The position numbers and the translations under genes were made by a program. A model generated the notes under the pieces. The model was not told the origin of the DNA, did not search any database, and saw only the letters and a program-made list of their open reading frames with translations. Below are positions 1 through 8,123 of a stretch of 64,000 nucleotides of DNA, in pieces. Each line of letters starts with the position of its first letter. Within the stretch, counting starts at the first letter, position 1. Source of the stretch: Neobacillus citreus (lineage in GTDB: Bacteria > Bacillota > Bacilli > Bacillales > Cytobacillaceae); NCBI RefSeq assembly GCF_018343545.2, contig NZ_JAGYPE020000001.1, forward strand, positions 285,470 through 349,469. Reading direction: 5' to 3'.

Positions 1-441
1 ATAATGAAGGGACCTGTATGTTGGTATATGTGGACCTGCGTCCTCACTTAATTGACGGTCGATGATAAAACTGGATTGCTCTAGATGTGGAAACAGTTGG
101 AGAATATATTCTTTGATGGGTTTAGCTTCAGGAGAATTCCACAAAACCGCGGGATACAAATCTGCATATCCCGAATTTGAATCGTGTGAAACAGCTACCT
201 CAAAAACTAACTCAGGATTGCGGTTAGGTGCGGCCTTTGCATAATAGCCAGAACCAAGGCTATTATATTGCATACTTTTAATAGAAAAATCCATTTGATA
301 TTTTGCATCCAAATAAGAAAGCATTTCCTGCTTTTGCTGGTATTTCCCCCAAGGAGTTCCATTAAAAATCGAATAAATGTAAAGTCCTAATACTACAACC
401 AAGCCGAAAAAAATAGTTATAAAGATCTTCCGAGACTTCAT
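1..441 (-). CDS. Membrane-anchored hypothetical protein, 3' end cut by window edge
   Basis: The minus strand is open from an ATG at 441 to the window edge (147 codons), so the C-terminus is missing. A GGGAGTG ribosome binding site lies 8 bases before the start. The product begins MKSRKIF, followed by a hydrophobic stretch over residues 6-25 that looks like one membrane anchor with a short basic cytoplasmic tail; the rest is polar and would lie outside the membrane. The fold resembles small Bacillus YfjL-like proteins in length and layout, but that is only an impression and I do not recognise the family. No function is proposed. Confidence 0.7.
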   Translation of the reverse strand, partial: MKSRKIFITIFFGLVVVLGLYIYSIFNGTPWGKYQQKQEMLSYLDAKYQMDFSIKSMQYNSLGSGYYAKAAPNRNPELVFEVAVSHDSNSGYADLYPAVLWNSPEAKPIKEYILQLFPHLEQSSFIIDRQLSEDAGPHIPTYRSLHY

Positions 442-489
442 AAATTATCACTCCCTTTTTACCATTTTATTCGAGGCTGATTTCCTTAA

Positions 490-526
490 CAATAAAAAAA
501 AGAAGACCCGACGAGTAGCCGGGTTT
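490..526 (-). terminator. Intrinsic terminator of the GNAT gene
   Basis: ACCCG at 506-510 pairs with CGGGT at 520-524, and the stem extends by wobble and A-T pairs. Read on the minus strand it is followed by a long run of T. It lies 12 bases after the GNAT stop codon and ends the operon that starts near 4830. Confidence 0.8.
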
Positions 527-537
527 CAACTGTGCTT

Positions 538-1365
538 TTATCTTTCAATCGCCTTTTGCAATACATAATAATAAAGAGATGATTGATCACTTTTCTTTAA
601 GGCTGTTGCCATCCAGCCATTATTAAAGTAGTGGGTGAATACCTCCCGCGTCCGCATCCTCCATTCTAAGGCGAGAGACATCCGCTGAATTTTAATTTCC
701 TGGATATTACCCGGAACTGGAACATATAAAAGCTCTGCATTATTTCCGTTATCAAGGTGAACGGACTCTGGCACAGGAAATCCCAGCTCGTCATAGATTA
801 CATTTATCAATCGTAGAACGTCACCAGTTTCATTCACATCAGGGGCCACTTCAGCCTTTTCTTCGGCAATACGCCACTCCACTAGAAACCGGTCGGACGG
901 CATTCCGGCATTAAGAACGTCGGGCATATCCCCATAGCAATTTTCAATATATTTCTTACAAGCCCCGCCTAACTTGCTTAAATTCAAATATCCGTTTACG
1001 GTTTCAAGCGGATCATATGTCCACTCAATATGCTTGTAGCCTTTTTCCAAGGCGACTTCCCGCTGCTTTCGTTTTAATTTTTCGCCAATCCCGATTCTTC
1101 TATAATCAGGATGAATCCCCATACTATGTGAGCATAAATAGACGCTCGAGCCATTAAAGCCTGGAAAGCTGTATTGGAAACCGATTAGTTTTTCATTCAG
1201 GAAAGCTCCAATGACCAGCCCTCCGTTTTTTACTACTGCAACGTAATGGTTGACAGGCACGGGATCATCATCTGCCCAAACAATGCGTTCAAGGTTGGTG
1301 ACTAAAGCTAGTTCCTCGGGAGAAGTAATTGTTCGTAAAGAGATGTTTTCTATTATTTCTTTCAA
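538..1365 (-). CDS. GNAT N-acyltransferase, COG3375-like
   Basis: This 275-residue protein has the acyl-CoA binding motif of GNAT enzymes at residues 83-100 (GIHPDYRRIGIGEKLKR). Its second half carries YDPLETVNGYLNLSKLGG (117-134), NCYGDM and GMPSDRFLVEW (154-164), which are hallmarks of the COG3375 group. Some members of that group sit beside N-acylamino acid racemases and N-succinylate D-amino acids. Translation probably starts at TTG 1365, with AGGA 8 bases upstream. The gene is last in the epimerase/ABC importer operon, 29 bases after the ATPase gene. A role in acylating an imported amino acid or dipeptide is inferred from context; the true acyl donor and substrate are unknown. Confidence 0.75.
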   Translation of the reverse strand: MKEIIENISLRTITSPEELALVTNLERIVWADDDPVPVNHYVAVVKNGGLVIGAFLNEKLIGFQYSFPGFNGSSVYLCSHSMGIHPDYRRIGIGEKLKRKQREVALEKGYKHIEWTYDPLETVNGYLNLSKLGGACKKYIENCYGDMPDVLNAGMPSDRFLVEWRIAEEKAEVAPDVNETGDVLRLINVIYDELGFPVPESVHLDNGNNAELLYVPVPGNIQEIKIQRMSLALEWRMRTREVFTHYFNNGWMATALKKSDQSSLYYYVLQKAIER

Positions 1366-1394
1366 AATTATTCCTGCTTTCTTATAAACAATGA

Positions 1395-2153
1395 TTATAC
1401 GACCCTTTTTAAGAAGCTTTTTAACCGATCACTTCTTGGATTGGTGAAGAGTTCGGCCGGCGGACCTTGCTCCTCAATCACACCGTTACTCATATAAATT
1501 ACTCTATCCGCAACCTCTTTGGCAAACATCATCTCATGCGTTACGACAACCATGGTCATGCCTTCCTCTGCTAGCTGTTTCATAACGTTCAGAACCTCAC
1601 TGACAAGTTCTGGGTCAAGGGCAGAGGTTGGTTCATCAAATAACATGATTTTCGGATTTATGGCAAGTGCACGTGCTATGGCTACCCGCTGCTGTTGTCC
1701 ACCCGATAACTTGCGGGGGTAGACATCTTTTTTGTCTTTCAGTCCCACTTTATCTAAAAGGGTTAAGGCTGATTCAATTGCTTCCGCCTTTGATTTTTTC
1801 AAGGCGTGCATCGGTGCTTCAATGACATTTTCCAAGACAGTCAAATGCGGGAATAGATTAAATTGTTGAAAAACCATCCCTACCTCATGACGTCGGATTT
1901 GCTGGATAACTCTTGGCGTATAATTTAGCTCAATTCCGTCAATGACAATTTTCCCGCTGGTTAATGTTTCGAGTCCATTCAGGCAGCGAAGAAGGGTGCT
2001 TTTTCCAGATCCGCTGGAACCGATTAGGGAAACTACTTCTCCGGGATAAACCTGCAAATCTATTCCTTTTAATACTTCCAACTGGTTAAAACTCTTATGG
2101 ACATTTTCAATTTGAATAATAGGATGAAGATGATCCTTTACTTTATTTGACAC
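1395..2153 (-). CDS. Polar amino acid ABC transporter, ATP-binding protein (GlnQ family)
   Basis: The protein energises uptake of an amino acid or small peptide across the cytoplasmic membrane together with the next two genes. It shows Walker [10 protein letters not shown] (about 45-53), the Q-loop [14 protein letters not shown], the signature LSGGQQQR (about 149-156), Walker B IMLFDEP (about 169-175) and the switch histidine in VVTHEM. Length (252 residues) is normal for the GlnQ/HisP family. I prefer the GTG start at 2153, because GGGAGG lies 8 bases upstream; a TTG six bases earlier is possible but overlaps that site. It is 18 bases downstream of the permease gene. Substrate cannot be read from the sequence. 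Confidence 0.93.
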   Translation of the reverse strand: MSNKVKDHLHPIIQIENVHKSFNQLEVLKGIDLQVYPGEVVSLIGSSGSGKSTLLRCLNGLETLTSGKIVIDGIELNYTPRVIQQIRRHEVGMVFQQFNLFPHLTVLENVIEAPMHALKKSKAEAIESALTLLDKVGLKDKKDVYPRKLSGGQQQRVAIARALAINPKIMLFDEPTSALDPELVSEVLNVMKQLAEEGMTMVVVTHEMMFAKEVADRVIYMSNGVIEEQGPPAELFTNPRSDRLKSFLKRVV

Positions 2154-2171
2154 CCACAAGCCCTCCCTTCT

Positions 2172-2828
2172 TTAATGTTCGCTGATGGACATTTTAAATT
2201 CTATCTTGCTTAGGAAAAATGATAAGATCGTTGTCATAATTAAGTATAGCAGAGCTGCGGAAATATAAAATTCGATAAAGGCATAGTTTGTTGAGGCGAA
2301 CCTTTGTGAAGTCATCATCAACTCTGAAACGGTGACAAGGGAGGCTAGTGATGAATCTTTTAATAGTGTAATAGATTCATTGCCGATTGCCGGAATGCTG
2401 ACTCGAAATGCCTGTGGAAAAATAATTCTGCGCATAATCGTCGGATAGCTTAACCCCAACGATTGGGCCGCTTCCATTTGCCCCTTCGGGATTGAGAGAA
2501 TACCGCCCCTTAAAATTTCCGCAATATACGCACCGGCATTGATTCCGAGCGCCAAGACGGCTGCAGGGAATGGCGCTAATTCAACCCCTATTTGCGGCAA
2601 ACCGAAATAAACCAGAAATAATTGAACTAATAAAGGCGTTCCACGCAGTGTCCAAATATAAAAGTTAGCAAACAATGAAAATGGCTTAAATTTTGAGATC
2701 TTCATGATGACAATGACAATTCCCATTACCAATCCTAAAGCGATGGAAAAAATGAAGATTTCAAGTGTCGTCACAGATGCTTTTAGCAGAAATGGAACGT
2801 ATTGCTCCACTAGAGAAAAATCTAACAT
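2172..2828 (-). CDS. Polar amino acid ABC transporter permease (HisM/GlnP family)
   Basis: This is a 218-residue integral membrane protein with about five hydrophobic segments and the EAA loop EAAQSLGLSYPTIMRRIIFP near residues 138-157 that docks on the ATPase. The N-terminal segment FLLKASVTTLEIFIFSIALG and the TLRGTPLLVQLFL motif are typical of polar amino acid permeases. Only one permease is encoded, so it probably works as a homodimer. It starts with ATG after AAGGGGCTG and lies 12 bases behind the binding protein gene. Confidence 0.93.
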   Translation of the reverse strand: MLDFSLVEQYVPFLLKASVTTLEIFIFSIALGLVMGIVIVIMKISKFKPFSLFANFYIWTLRGTPLLVQLFLVYFGLPQIGVELAPFPAAVLALGINAGAYIAEILRGGILSIPKGQMEAAQSLGLSYPTIMRRIIFPQAFRVSIPAIGNESITLLKDSSLASLVTVSELMMTSQRFASTNYAFIEFYISAALLYLIMTTILSFFLSKIEFKMSISEH

Positions 2829-2840
2829 TTTTTCAGCCCC

Positions 2841-3629
2841 TTATCGGATGTCTTTTCCGAACCACTTTTTGCTGATGGCTTCAAAGCTTCCGTCTTTTTG
2901 CATATCAGCTATTACCTTATTGATTTCTTTACGAAGTTCATGATCTTCCTTGCGAATGGTCATACCAGCCTTCTCCGTATTCAATAAGCCATCAATAGCC
3001 TTAAAGGAATACTTTTGATCAATAATGATTTTAGCACCGACACCTTGGTCCGTTGCTACGCCATTAAGCCTTCCTGCTGCCAGGTCCTCAAAAGCAAGAA
3101 AGTCATTTTTATATAATTTGACATCTGCTCCATTCTTAGTAGCCATTTCTGCAGCTGTAGTCGAAATCGTTACACCGATTGCTTTGCCTTTCATATCTTT
3201 TGCTGTTTTAATAGAAGAATTGTTTGGAACAAAGAGCTGGTTTCCGGTCGTGAAATAATTGTCGCTAAATGAAACCTTCTTCTTTCTTTCTTCCGTAATA
3301 GCCATATCAGAAATGATAATATCAAACTTTTTACCTATTAATGCAGGAATCATACTATCCCAAGGAGTGGCTACAAGGACGGGTTTCACACCAAGTCTTT
3401 TGGCAACTTCATTAGCGATTTCCACATCAAATCCTTCTAACTCATTGCTTTTGTTGATGTAGTTATACGGAGGATACGCTCCTTCAATGGCAACATGAAT
3501 TTCACCTTTATCCTTTATCGCCTTAAGGGTACCGCCATCTGCCGAACCGTTGGTCTCTTTACTGCCTCCGCACGCTGCCATAATCATCATTAAAAAAATT
3601 AAACCCATTCCTAGTACATACTTTTTCAT
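2841..3629 (-). CDS. ABC transporter substrate-binding lipoprotein (SBP_bac_3)
   Basis: This is a 262-residue extracellular solute receptor of the family 3 periplasmic-binding type. A signal peptide ends in the lipobox MAAC, so Cys20 should be lipidated. The segment GAYPPYNYINKSNELEGFDVEIANEVAKRL, of which GAYPPYNY and EGFDVEIA are most diagnostic, is the ligand-binding start of polar amino acid receptors, and MTIRKEDHELRKEINKV lies near the end. AAAGGAGTG precedes the ATG. It is located between the epimerase gene (32 bases upstream) and the permease gene. The likely ligand is an amino acid or dipeptide handled by that epimerase (inference). Confidence 0.93.
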   Translation of the reverse strand: MKKYVLGMGLIFLMMIMAACGGSKETNGSADGGTLKAIKDKGEIHVAIEGAYPPYNYINKSNELEGFDVEIANEVAKRLGVKPVLVATPWDSMIPALIGKKFDIIISDMAITEERKKKVSFSDNYFTTGNQLFVPNNSSIKTAKDMKGKAIGVTISTTAAEMATKNGADVKLYKNDFLAFEDLAAGRLNGVATDQGVGAKIIIDQKYSFKAIDGLLNTEKAGMTIRKEDHELRKEINKVIADMQKDGSFEAISKKWFGKDIR

Positions 3630-3661
3630 TTGTAGTTCACTCCTTTATATTAGTTTTAAAA

Positions 3662-4771
3662 TTAAGATACCGTCTCTTTTTTAATCATTAATTCCTGGAG
3701 CGTATTCTCATTAACTTCGATGCCCAGTCCCGGTTTGCCACTTAAATGAACGAATGGGATTTGATATTCCAGGTTGCCAATGTCCTTACTAAAAAGTAAT
3801 GGCCCGGTTAATTCTGTACTGGTAATATTTTTTCTGGCAATGGCGGTATGATAGCCGGCCGCAGAACCGATAGAGGATTCGACCATCGAACCAATCTGGC
3901 AGGAGATTCCTGCAGATTCTGCGGTTTTTGCAATATGAATGGCTGGATAGATCCCGCCTGTTTTCATTAATTTAATATTGATTTTATCTGCAGCACCTTT
4001 TTTAATAATTTCGATCACATCTGAACCGCCATGAACTGTCTCATCAGCCATAATCGGAATAACCGTTTTCTTTCGCAATTCCGCGAGCCCATCAAAATCT
4101 CCCATTTTAATCGGCTGCTCCAGCCATGAAATACGAAGCGGGTCAAGTAATGGCAGGACTTGAGCTGCTGTCGCATAATCATTCCAGCCCTGATTAACAT
4201 CAACACGAATTGGGACGCCGTATCCAACTGCTTTACGGACAGCCTTTATTCGTTCAACATCTTTAAAAGCCTCCGTTCCAACCTTTAATTTTAAGGAGCG
4301 GTATCCTCTTTCGACGGCTAGTTTTGCTTTTTCCGCCATTACCTCTGGCTCCTCGATACTTAACACTTTAGGAAAAGTAAGCTCGTCATGGTATTTTCCG
4401 CCAATAAGATCATAAACCGGCTTCGCTAAATACTTCCCCATCAGATCATAACAAGCTATATCAACTGCTGCCTTGGCTGCCGGGTTGGCATAGATGCGAC
4501 TGTCCATAATATGGTGAATTTTTTCAATTTCAAATGGGTTCTCCCCCATCACAGCAGGCAATAATTGGTGCTTTAATACCTCAATTGCGCTAAAGAAAGA
4601 TTCCCCTGTCACATGCTCATCAGGAACTCCTTCCCCATATCCTGTTAAACCATCATCCGTTTCCAGCTTTACAATGACAGAAGGCATATAGTCATAAGTT
4701 TCATATGAAATAATAAAAGGTGTTTCTAAAGGCAGGTGAATGCCAATGATGTCTGCTTTAATGATTTTCAT
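3662..4771 (-). CDS. Enolase-superfamily enzyme, dipeptide epimerase-like (MLE subgroup)
   Basis: The 369-residue protein has the complete catalytic set of the muconate lactonizing subgroup: acid/base lysines in KLKVG (K161, K163), metal ligands D191 (DVNQGW), E218 (WLEQP) and D243 (MADE), and the opposite lysine K267 in NIKLMK. These positions coincide within a residue or two with Bacillus L-Ala-D/L-Glu epimerase, and IGSMVESSIGSAA fits dipeptide epimerases better than MenC/N-acylamino acid racemases. It would invert the alpha carbon of a dipeptide or N-acylamino acid. It is the first gene of the operon, directly behind a visible promoter. Relatives with other cycloisomerase activities cannot be excluded. 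Confidence 0.8.
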   Translation of the reverse strand: MKIIKADIIGIHLPLETPFIISYETYDYMPSVIVKLETDDGLTGYGEGVPDEHVTGESFFSAIEVLKHQLLPAVMGENPFEIEKIHHIMDSRIYANPAAKAAVDIACYDLMGKYLAKPVYDLIGGKYHDELTFPKVLSIEEPEVMAEKAKLAVERGYRSLKLKVGTEAFKDVERIKAVRKAVGYGVPIRVDVNQGWNDYATAAQVLPLLDPLRISWLEQPIKMGDFDGLAELRKKTVIPIMADETVHGGSDVIEIIKKGAADKINIKLMKTGGIYPAIHIAKTAESAGISCQIGSMVESSIGSAAGYHTAIARKNITSTELTGPLLFSKDIGNLEYQIPFVHLSGKPGLGIEVNENTLQELMIKKETVS

Positions 4772-4789
4772 GTTGATCTCCCCTTCACG

Positions 4790-4820
4790 TTAGCGACAAG
4801 TGTCGTTTCACTGTCGCTAA
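4790..4820. promoter_or_regulatory. Inverted repeat in the leader of the epimerase operon, probable operator
   Basis: TTAGCGACAAGTG (from 4790) is repeated in inverse orientation as CACTGTCGCTAA (ending at 4820), with one base missing in the second arm. It lies just after the predicted transcription start (about 4826) and before the ribosome binding site. A repressor bound here would block elongation or initiation. The regulator encoded immediately upstream is the natural candidate. A role as an RNA hairpin is the alternative. Confidence 0.6.
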
Positions 4821-4832
4821 TTGGATGTTTTT

Positions 4833-4861
4833 ATAATATACTGAAAAATCCTAAAAATCAA
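4833..4861 (-). promoter_or_regulatory. SigA-type promoter of the epimerase/ABC/GNAT operon
   Basis: TTGATT at 4856-4861 and TATTAT at 4833-4838 are separated by 17 bases on the minus strand. The -35 box lies 6 bases from the stop codon region of the regulator gene. Transcription would begin near 4826 and enter the inverted repeat at 4790-4820. Confidence 0.65.
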
Positions 4862-4866
4862 TCGTT

Positions 4867-6204
4867 TTATTGGTTTAATATAAAATAGTTTTTTAGTTTC
4901 TCAGAGATGTTATAAAGCGCACGCGGACGGCCTTGATCATATGGCTGCTCCTCCCCTGTAATGTGTATAAAATCATGATCAAGAAATCTTTTTATAAACC
5001 TCTCTGCTGAACGCCTGCTTACCGCTAAGTAATCGGCCAATTCCTGCGCTGAAAATGAACGAAATTGGTTAAGCCTAATAAAATCAAAAAACCTTAGCAA
5101 ATTTTTAGAGGTCATTTTAAGCTCATCGGCTAATAATTGAATATCGTGATCTTCATTTTTTAAAATATATTGTTTTTCATTTTCAAATAAGGGACCTATT
5201 AATTTTTTGTCTTCGTCCAGCAGGAAAATAGTTGTCTTTTCTGTTGAATGTTTTTCAGTAAAGTATAATGCCCCTTTTGCATGGTTTTCCGCATCTTTCA
5301 TGGTATAACCGTAGCCGATACCAATTTGCATTGAGGATTTAATTTTCTCTTCTAGTTCAAAAACTTTTTGCAAATGTTCCTTCTGAACTTCCTCTAAGGA
5401 TCCTCGATTAGTATAAATAAGAAACGGCTGATAGTGATCTAATGAAACCTTTGCATTTAATTGTCGTGCCATTTCGTTTAAATATTGCAGCATTTGGAGC
5501 CGGAATACCTGATCATCCTGAGGGTCTGGCTGATTTACTTTCAATGAAATGACAGCAATTTGCGAATCCTTGGTTTTCTTCAGTTTAGTCAATGTAATGG
5601 CTTTTTCCAGACTCTCTTTTAAGGCTTGCTTGGGCTGGACCATATTAATGGTCGGAACACCGAAATTCTGAAGCTCTTTATAAACAGCATGTATACTTGT
5701 TAAAGCAAACTGTGTTTTTTTTGCAAAATAAAGGTCTTTGTGAAACCGGACAAACTGTGAAATATCAAAAGCAGACTTCTCTTTTTCTAACTGATAGATC
5801 CACGGGTAATCCTTTACATAAAGAGGACCATTTGAAATCTTTATTTCTTTTAAGACATTGTCCAGGAAGTCCTTTTTGGGCAAGTCAATTGAAATCTTTT
5901 CAAGCGAAATTTTCTCATGAAGGTAAACCGAAAATAAGGATAAGGAAACCATAAACTCGTTAAATGTAGAGTACGTTGCCAATATCCGAGATTCGTTTAT
6001 TTTTTCCTGTCCGTAATAATAGGCAATAACTCCTGATAATAGCAAGATATCAGTCTCTATCCCCGCCTTTTCAATCAAATGATCGATTTCCCACGGAGAG
6101 TCATACGTGTAGTTGATAAATTCGACATCAGGAAATAAGTCGTAGAATTCGGAAATAGCATCAATAAATAAATTTGAACCAATTACACCAATAACGTCCA
6201 ACAT
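4867..6204 (-). CDS. Predicted winged-helix transcriptional regulator with N-terminal sensor region
   Basis: The 445-residue product has no signal peptide. Residues 1-90 (MLDVIGVIGSN start) look like an alpha/beta sensor fold, and the middle region (about 200-330) with IGIGYGYTMKDAENHAKGAL resembles a degenerate GGDEF-like or PucR-like module. The C-terminal 70 residues contain FSAQELADYLAVSRRSAERF, a helix-turn-helix, followed by a beta-wing-like GRPRALYNIS. The start at 6204 is chosen because GGAAGGAG lies 4-5 bases upstream; an upstream ATG at 6243 lacks such a site. The gene precedes the epimerase operon in the same direction and probably controls it. Family not recognised. Confidence 0.6.
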   Translation of the reverse strand: MLDVIGVIGSNLFIDAISEFYDLFPDVEFINYTYDSPWEIDHLIEKAGIETDILLLSGVIAYYYGQEKINESRILATYSTFNEFMVSLSLFSVYLHEKISLEKISIDLPKKDFLDNVLKEIKISNGPLYVKDYPWIYQLEKEKSAFDISQFVRFHKDLYFAKKTQFALTSIHAVYKELQNFGVPTINMVQPKQALKESLEKAITLTKLKKTKDSQIAVISLKVNQPDPQDDQVFRLQMLQYLNEMARQLNAKVSLDHYQPFLIYTNRGSLEEVQKEHLQKVFELEEKIKSSMQIGIGYGYTMKDAENHAKGALYFTEKHSTEKTTIFLLDEDKKLIGPLFENEKQYILKNEDHDIQLLADELKMTSKNLLRFFDFIRLNQFRSFSAQELADYLAVSRRSAERFIKRFLDHDFIHITGEEQPYDQGRPRALYNISEKLKNYFILNQ

Positions 6205-6301
6205 AACACTCCTTCCTAATTTATTTAATTTCGAGTATATCATGTAACAAGAAAAGTGTAACCAAGTATTTACATATTAAATAGTTTTGCCAATGCCAAT
6301 G

Positions 6302-6331
6302 AAAAAAGACTGAGCAGACTCAGTCTTTTTT
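6302..6331 (-). terminator. Intrinsic terminator overlapping the pirin stop
   Basis: Thirteen bases at 6302-6314 pair perfectly with 6319-6331 around a CAGA loop. The arms end in six A and six T. The pirin stop codon (6320-6322) lies inside the stem. Confidence 0.85.
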
Positions 6332-7018
6332 CATCTCAATCAATAATAGATGGGATGTTTCATTTGCTTTAATTTGAATATCTTCCTCAACAATTTCCAT
6401 GGCATCTCTCGTATTTAAAGAAAGATCATTGATTGTTGAACTTCCTTCGATTTGCACCAAATAGGCTTGTCTTCCTGCACTAACTGGAAAACTGATTTCT
6501 TTGCCTGCTTCAAGTTCCAATGAATAGATGTTTGCATCCTGGTTTATTTTGATTGGGGCGTCCCCTTCCTTACTTGAAACCATATGAAGCCACTGGTTGT
6601 GCCGATCTTCCCAATTAAATCGGTAATCACCATAATTCGGCTCATACCCCGCCCTATCTGGGAGAATCCAGATTTGCAAAAATCGTAATGTCTCGCTGCC
6701 AAGATTATGCTCGCTATGGAAGACACCTGTCCCCGCACTCATATATTGGACATGGCCGCGTGTAACCGTATTTTTGTTTCCCATACTGTCTCCATGTGTA
6801 AGATCTCCATTCACCACATAAGAAACAATCTCCATTTCTTTATGGGGATGAAGATTAAATCCAGTACCGGGTGCGACCAAATCGTCATTGATGACTCTCA
6901 ACTGCCCGAAATGGATATTTTTCGGATTATAGTACTCTGCAAATGAGAAATGGAAAATACTATTTAGCCAGCCTAAATTACTTCGTCCCATTTTTTCGTT
7001 ATCTAATTTTCTGAGCAT
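6320..7018 (-). CDS. Pirin family protein (YhhW-like, putative quercetin 2,3-dioxygenase)
   Basis: This is a bicupin protein of 232 residues, the normal length for the YhhW type. The metal ligands of the family are present: H57 and H59 in LHPHKEMEI and H101 and E103 in VFHSEHN, numbering identical to E. coli YhhW. Such pirins oxygenate quercetin in vitro and are induced by quinones and catechols in Bacilli. The start follows GGAGGACC. The gene is monocistronic: its own promoter and an MhqR-like box lie 48-93 bases upstream and a terminator overlaps its end. Confidence 0.9.
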   Translation of the reverse strand: MLRKLDNEKMGRSNLGWLNSIFHFSFAEYYNPKNIHFGQLRVINDDLVAPGTGFNLHPHKEMEIVSYVVNGDLTHGDSMGNKNTVTRGHVQYMSAGTGVFHSEHNLGSETLRFLQIWILPDRAGYEPNYGDYRFNWEDRHNQWLHMVSSKEGDAPIKINQDANIYSLELEAGKEISFPVSAGRQAYLVQIEGSSTINDLSLNTRDAMEIVEEDIQIKANETSHLLLIEMKKD

Positions 7019-7065
7019 GTCATTGGTCCTCCTTCATTGCCTCTATTAAAACCTCAATTTAAATC

Positions 7066-7081
7066 ATTTCGAATTCGAGAT
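7066..7081. promoter_or_regulatory. MhqR-type operator before the pirin gene
   Basis: ATTTCGAATTCGAGAT is a 16-base palindrome with one mismatched pair. It closely matches the operator of the Bacillus subtilis MarR-type quinone sensor MhqR, as I recall it (ATCTCGAATTCGAGAT type). It covers the expected transcription start of the pirin promoter, so binding should repress. The match to MhqR rests on memory of the motif, not on a search. Confidence 0.7.
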
Positions 7082-7082
7082 A

Positions 7083-7111
7083 ATTCTAGTACTTTTCCTT
7101 GTGTTTGTCAA
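7083..7111 (-). promoter_or_regulatory. Strong SigA-type promoter of the pirin gene
   Basis: On the minus strand TTGACA (7106-7111) and TAGAAT (7083-7088) are separated by exactly 17 bases, 11 of 12 consensus positions. The start site would fall inside the adjacent palindrome at 7066-7081. Confidence 0.85.
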
Positions 7112-7222
7112 ACTCGCCAAAATCCCCACTTGATTTAAAATGAACGGTTATAAAGGCCTTCTTATTTTGAAAAAAACTAAATATATTGTCTTATAACCTT
7201 CATTAAAGGGGTGTGGACTTTC

Positions 7223-8077
7223 GTGAAAAAAATAGCTGTTGCCATTATTCATGGGATTGGCAGACAAGACAAGGACTTTGCTTCAGGCATGATTGGCATG
7301 CTAAAAAAGAATTTTGCCAAGAAAATAGGAAATTTGGTCACAGACCCTTCTTCCCAGCTGATATTCCAGCCCATTCAATGGTCAGAGGTATTAGAGAACA
7401 GAGAGGAAGAACTTTATGAGAAAATCGTTTTGAACCACAAGTTGGATTATCAAAAACTTCGTCATTTTCTTATTCATTATATGGGAGATGTCATCGCCTA
7501 TCAGCCTGTGGAGTCAGCAAAGCATAATTACGAAAGAGTCCATGAAAAAATTGCCGAAAATCTTCGTGAGCTTGCTAATAATGCCGGCGGGAATGCCCCA
7601 TTATGCGTGATTTCCCATAGTTTAGGGTCGGTCATCACGAGTAATTATTTCTATGATTTGCAGTATAAAGAAAATGACGGCACTGTAGATGGGAGTCAAT
7701 TTTCACCTTTAGAAAATGGGGACACTATTACCCTTTTTTATACCTTAGGAACGACCCTTCCATTATGGAGTCTGCGTTATTTTAACTTTGACCAGCCCAT
7801 CAAAATCCCTTCGCCCAAACTGAAGGAATTCTATCCCGGCTTAAACGGTGAATGGATCAATTTTTATGATAAAGACGATATTCTAGGCTATCCATTACGG
7901 CCGATCAATGACATTTATAAAAATGCGGTTACTGAGGATAGGCAGGTAAACGTAGGAAATATTTTAACAAGCTGGAACCCTTTGTGCCATATGAGTTATT
8001 TTAGAGACAAGGATGTAATTGAAGGGATTGCGGATGGGTTGGTTCGGACGTGGAGGCATATAAATAAACCAAACTGA
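7223..8077 (+). CDS. Alpha/beta hydrolase with lipase-like serine motif
   Basis: The 284-residue cytoplasmic protein starts with KKIAVAIIHGIGRQD, whose HGIGRQ resembles the oxyanion-hole HG motif of lipases. It has the nucleophile elbow SHSLGS (S133) in ISHSLGSVITSNYF. A C-terminal histidine (for example in CHMSYF or RTWRH) could complete the triad. There is no signal peptide. I prefer GTG at 7223 because AAAGGGGTG lies about 9 bases before it; a GTG at 7211 overlaps that site. It lies 46 bases ahead of the esterase-like gene on the same strand, so the two may be cotranscribed. Substrate unknown. Confidence 0.75.
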   Translation: MKKIAVAIIHGIGRQDKDFASGMIGMLKKNFAKKIGNLVTDPSSQLIFQPIQWSEVLENREEELYEKIVLNHKLDYQKLRHFLIHYMGDVIAYQPVESAKHNYERVHEKIAENLRELANNAGGNAPLCVISHSLGSVITSNYFYDLQYKENDGTVDGSQFSPLENGDTITLFYTLGTTLPLWSLRYFNFDQPIKIPSPKLKEFYPGLNGEWINFYDKDDILGYPLRPINDIYKNAVTEDRQVNVGNILTSWNPLCHMSYFRDKDVIEGIADGLVRTWRHINKPN

Positions 8078-8123
8078 AAAAAATAAAAATGCTTCTTACA
8101 AAAAGCAACTGGAGTATGAAATC

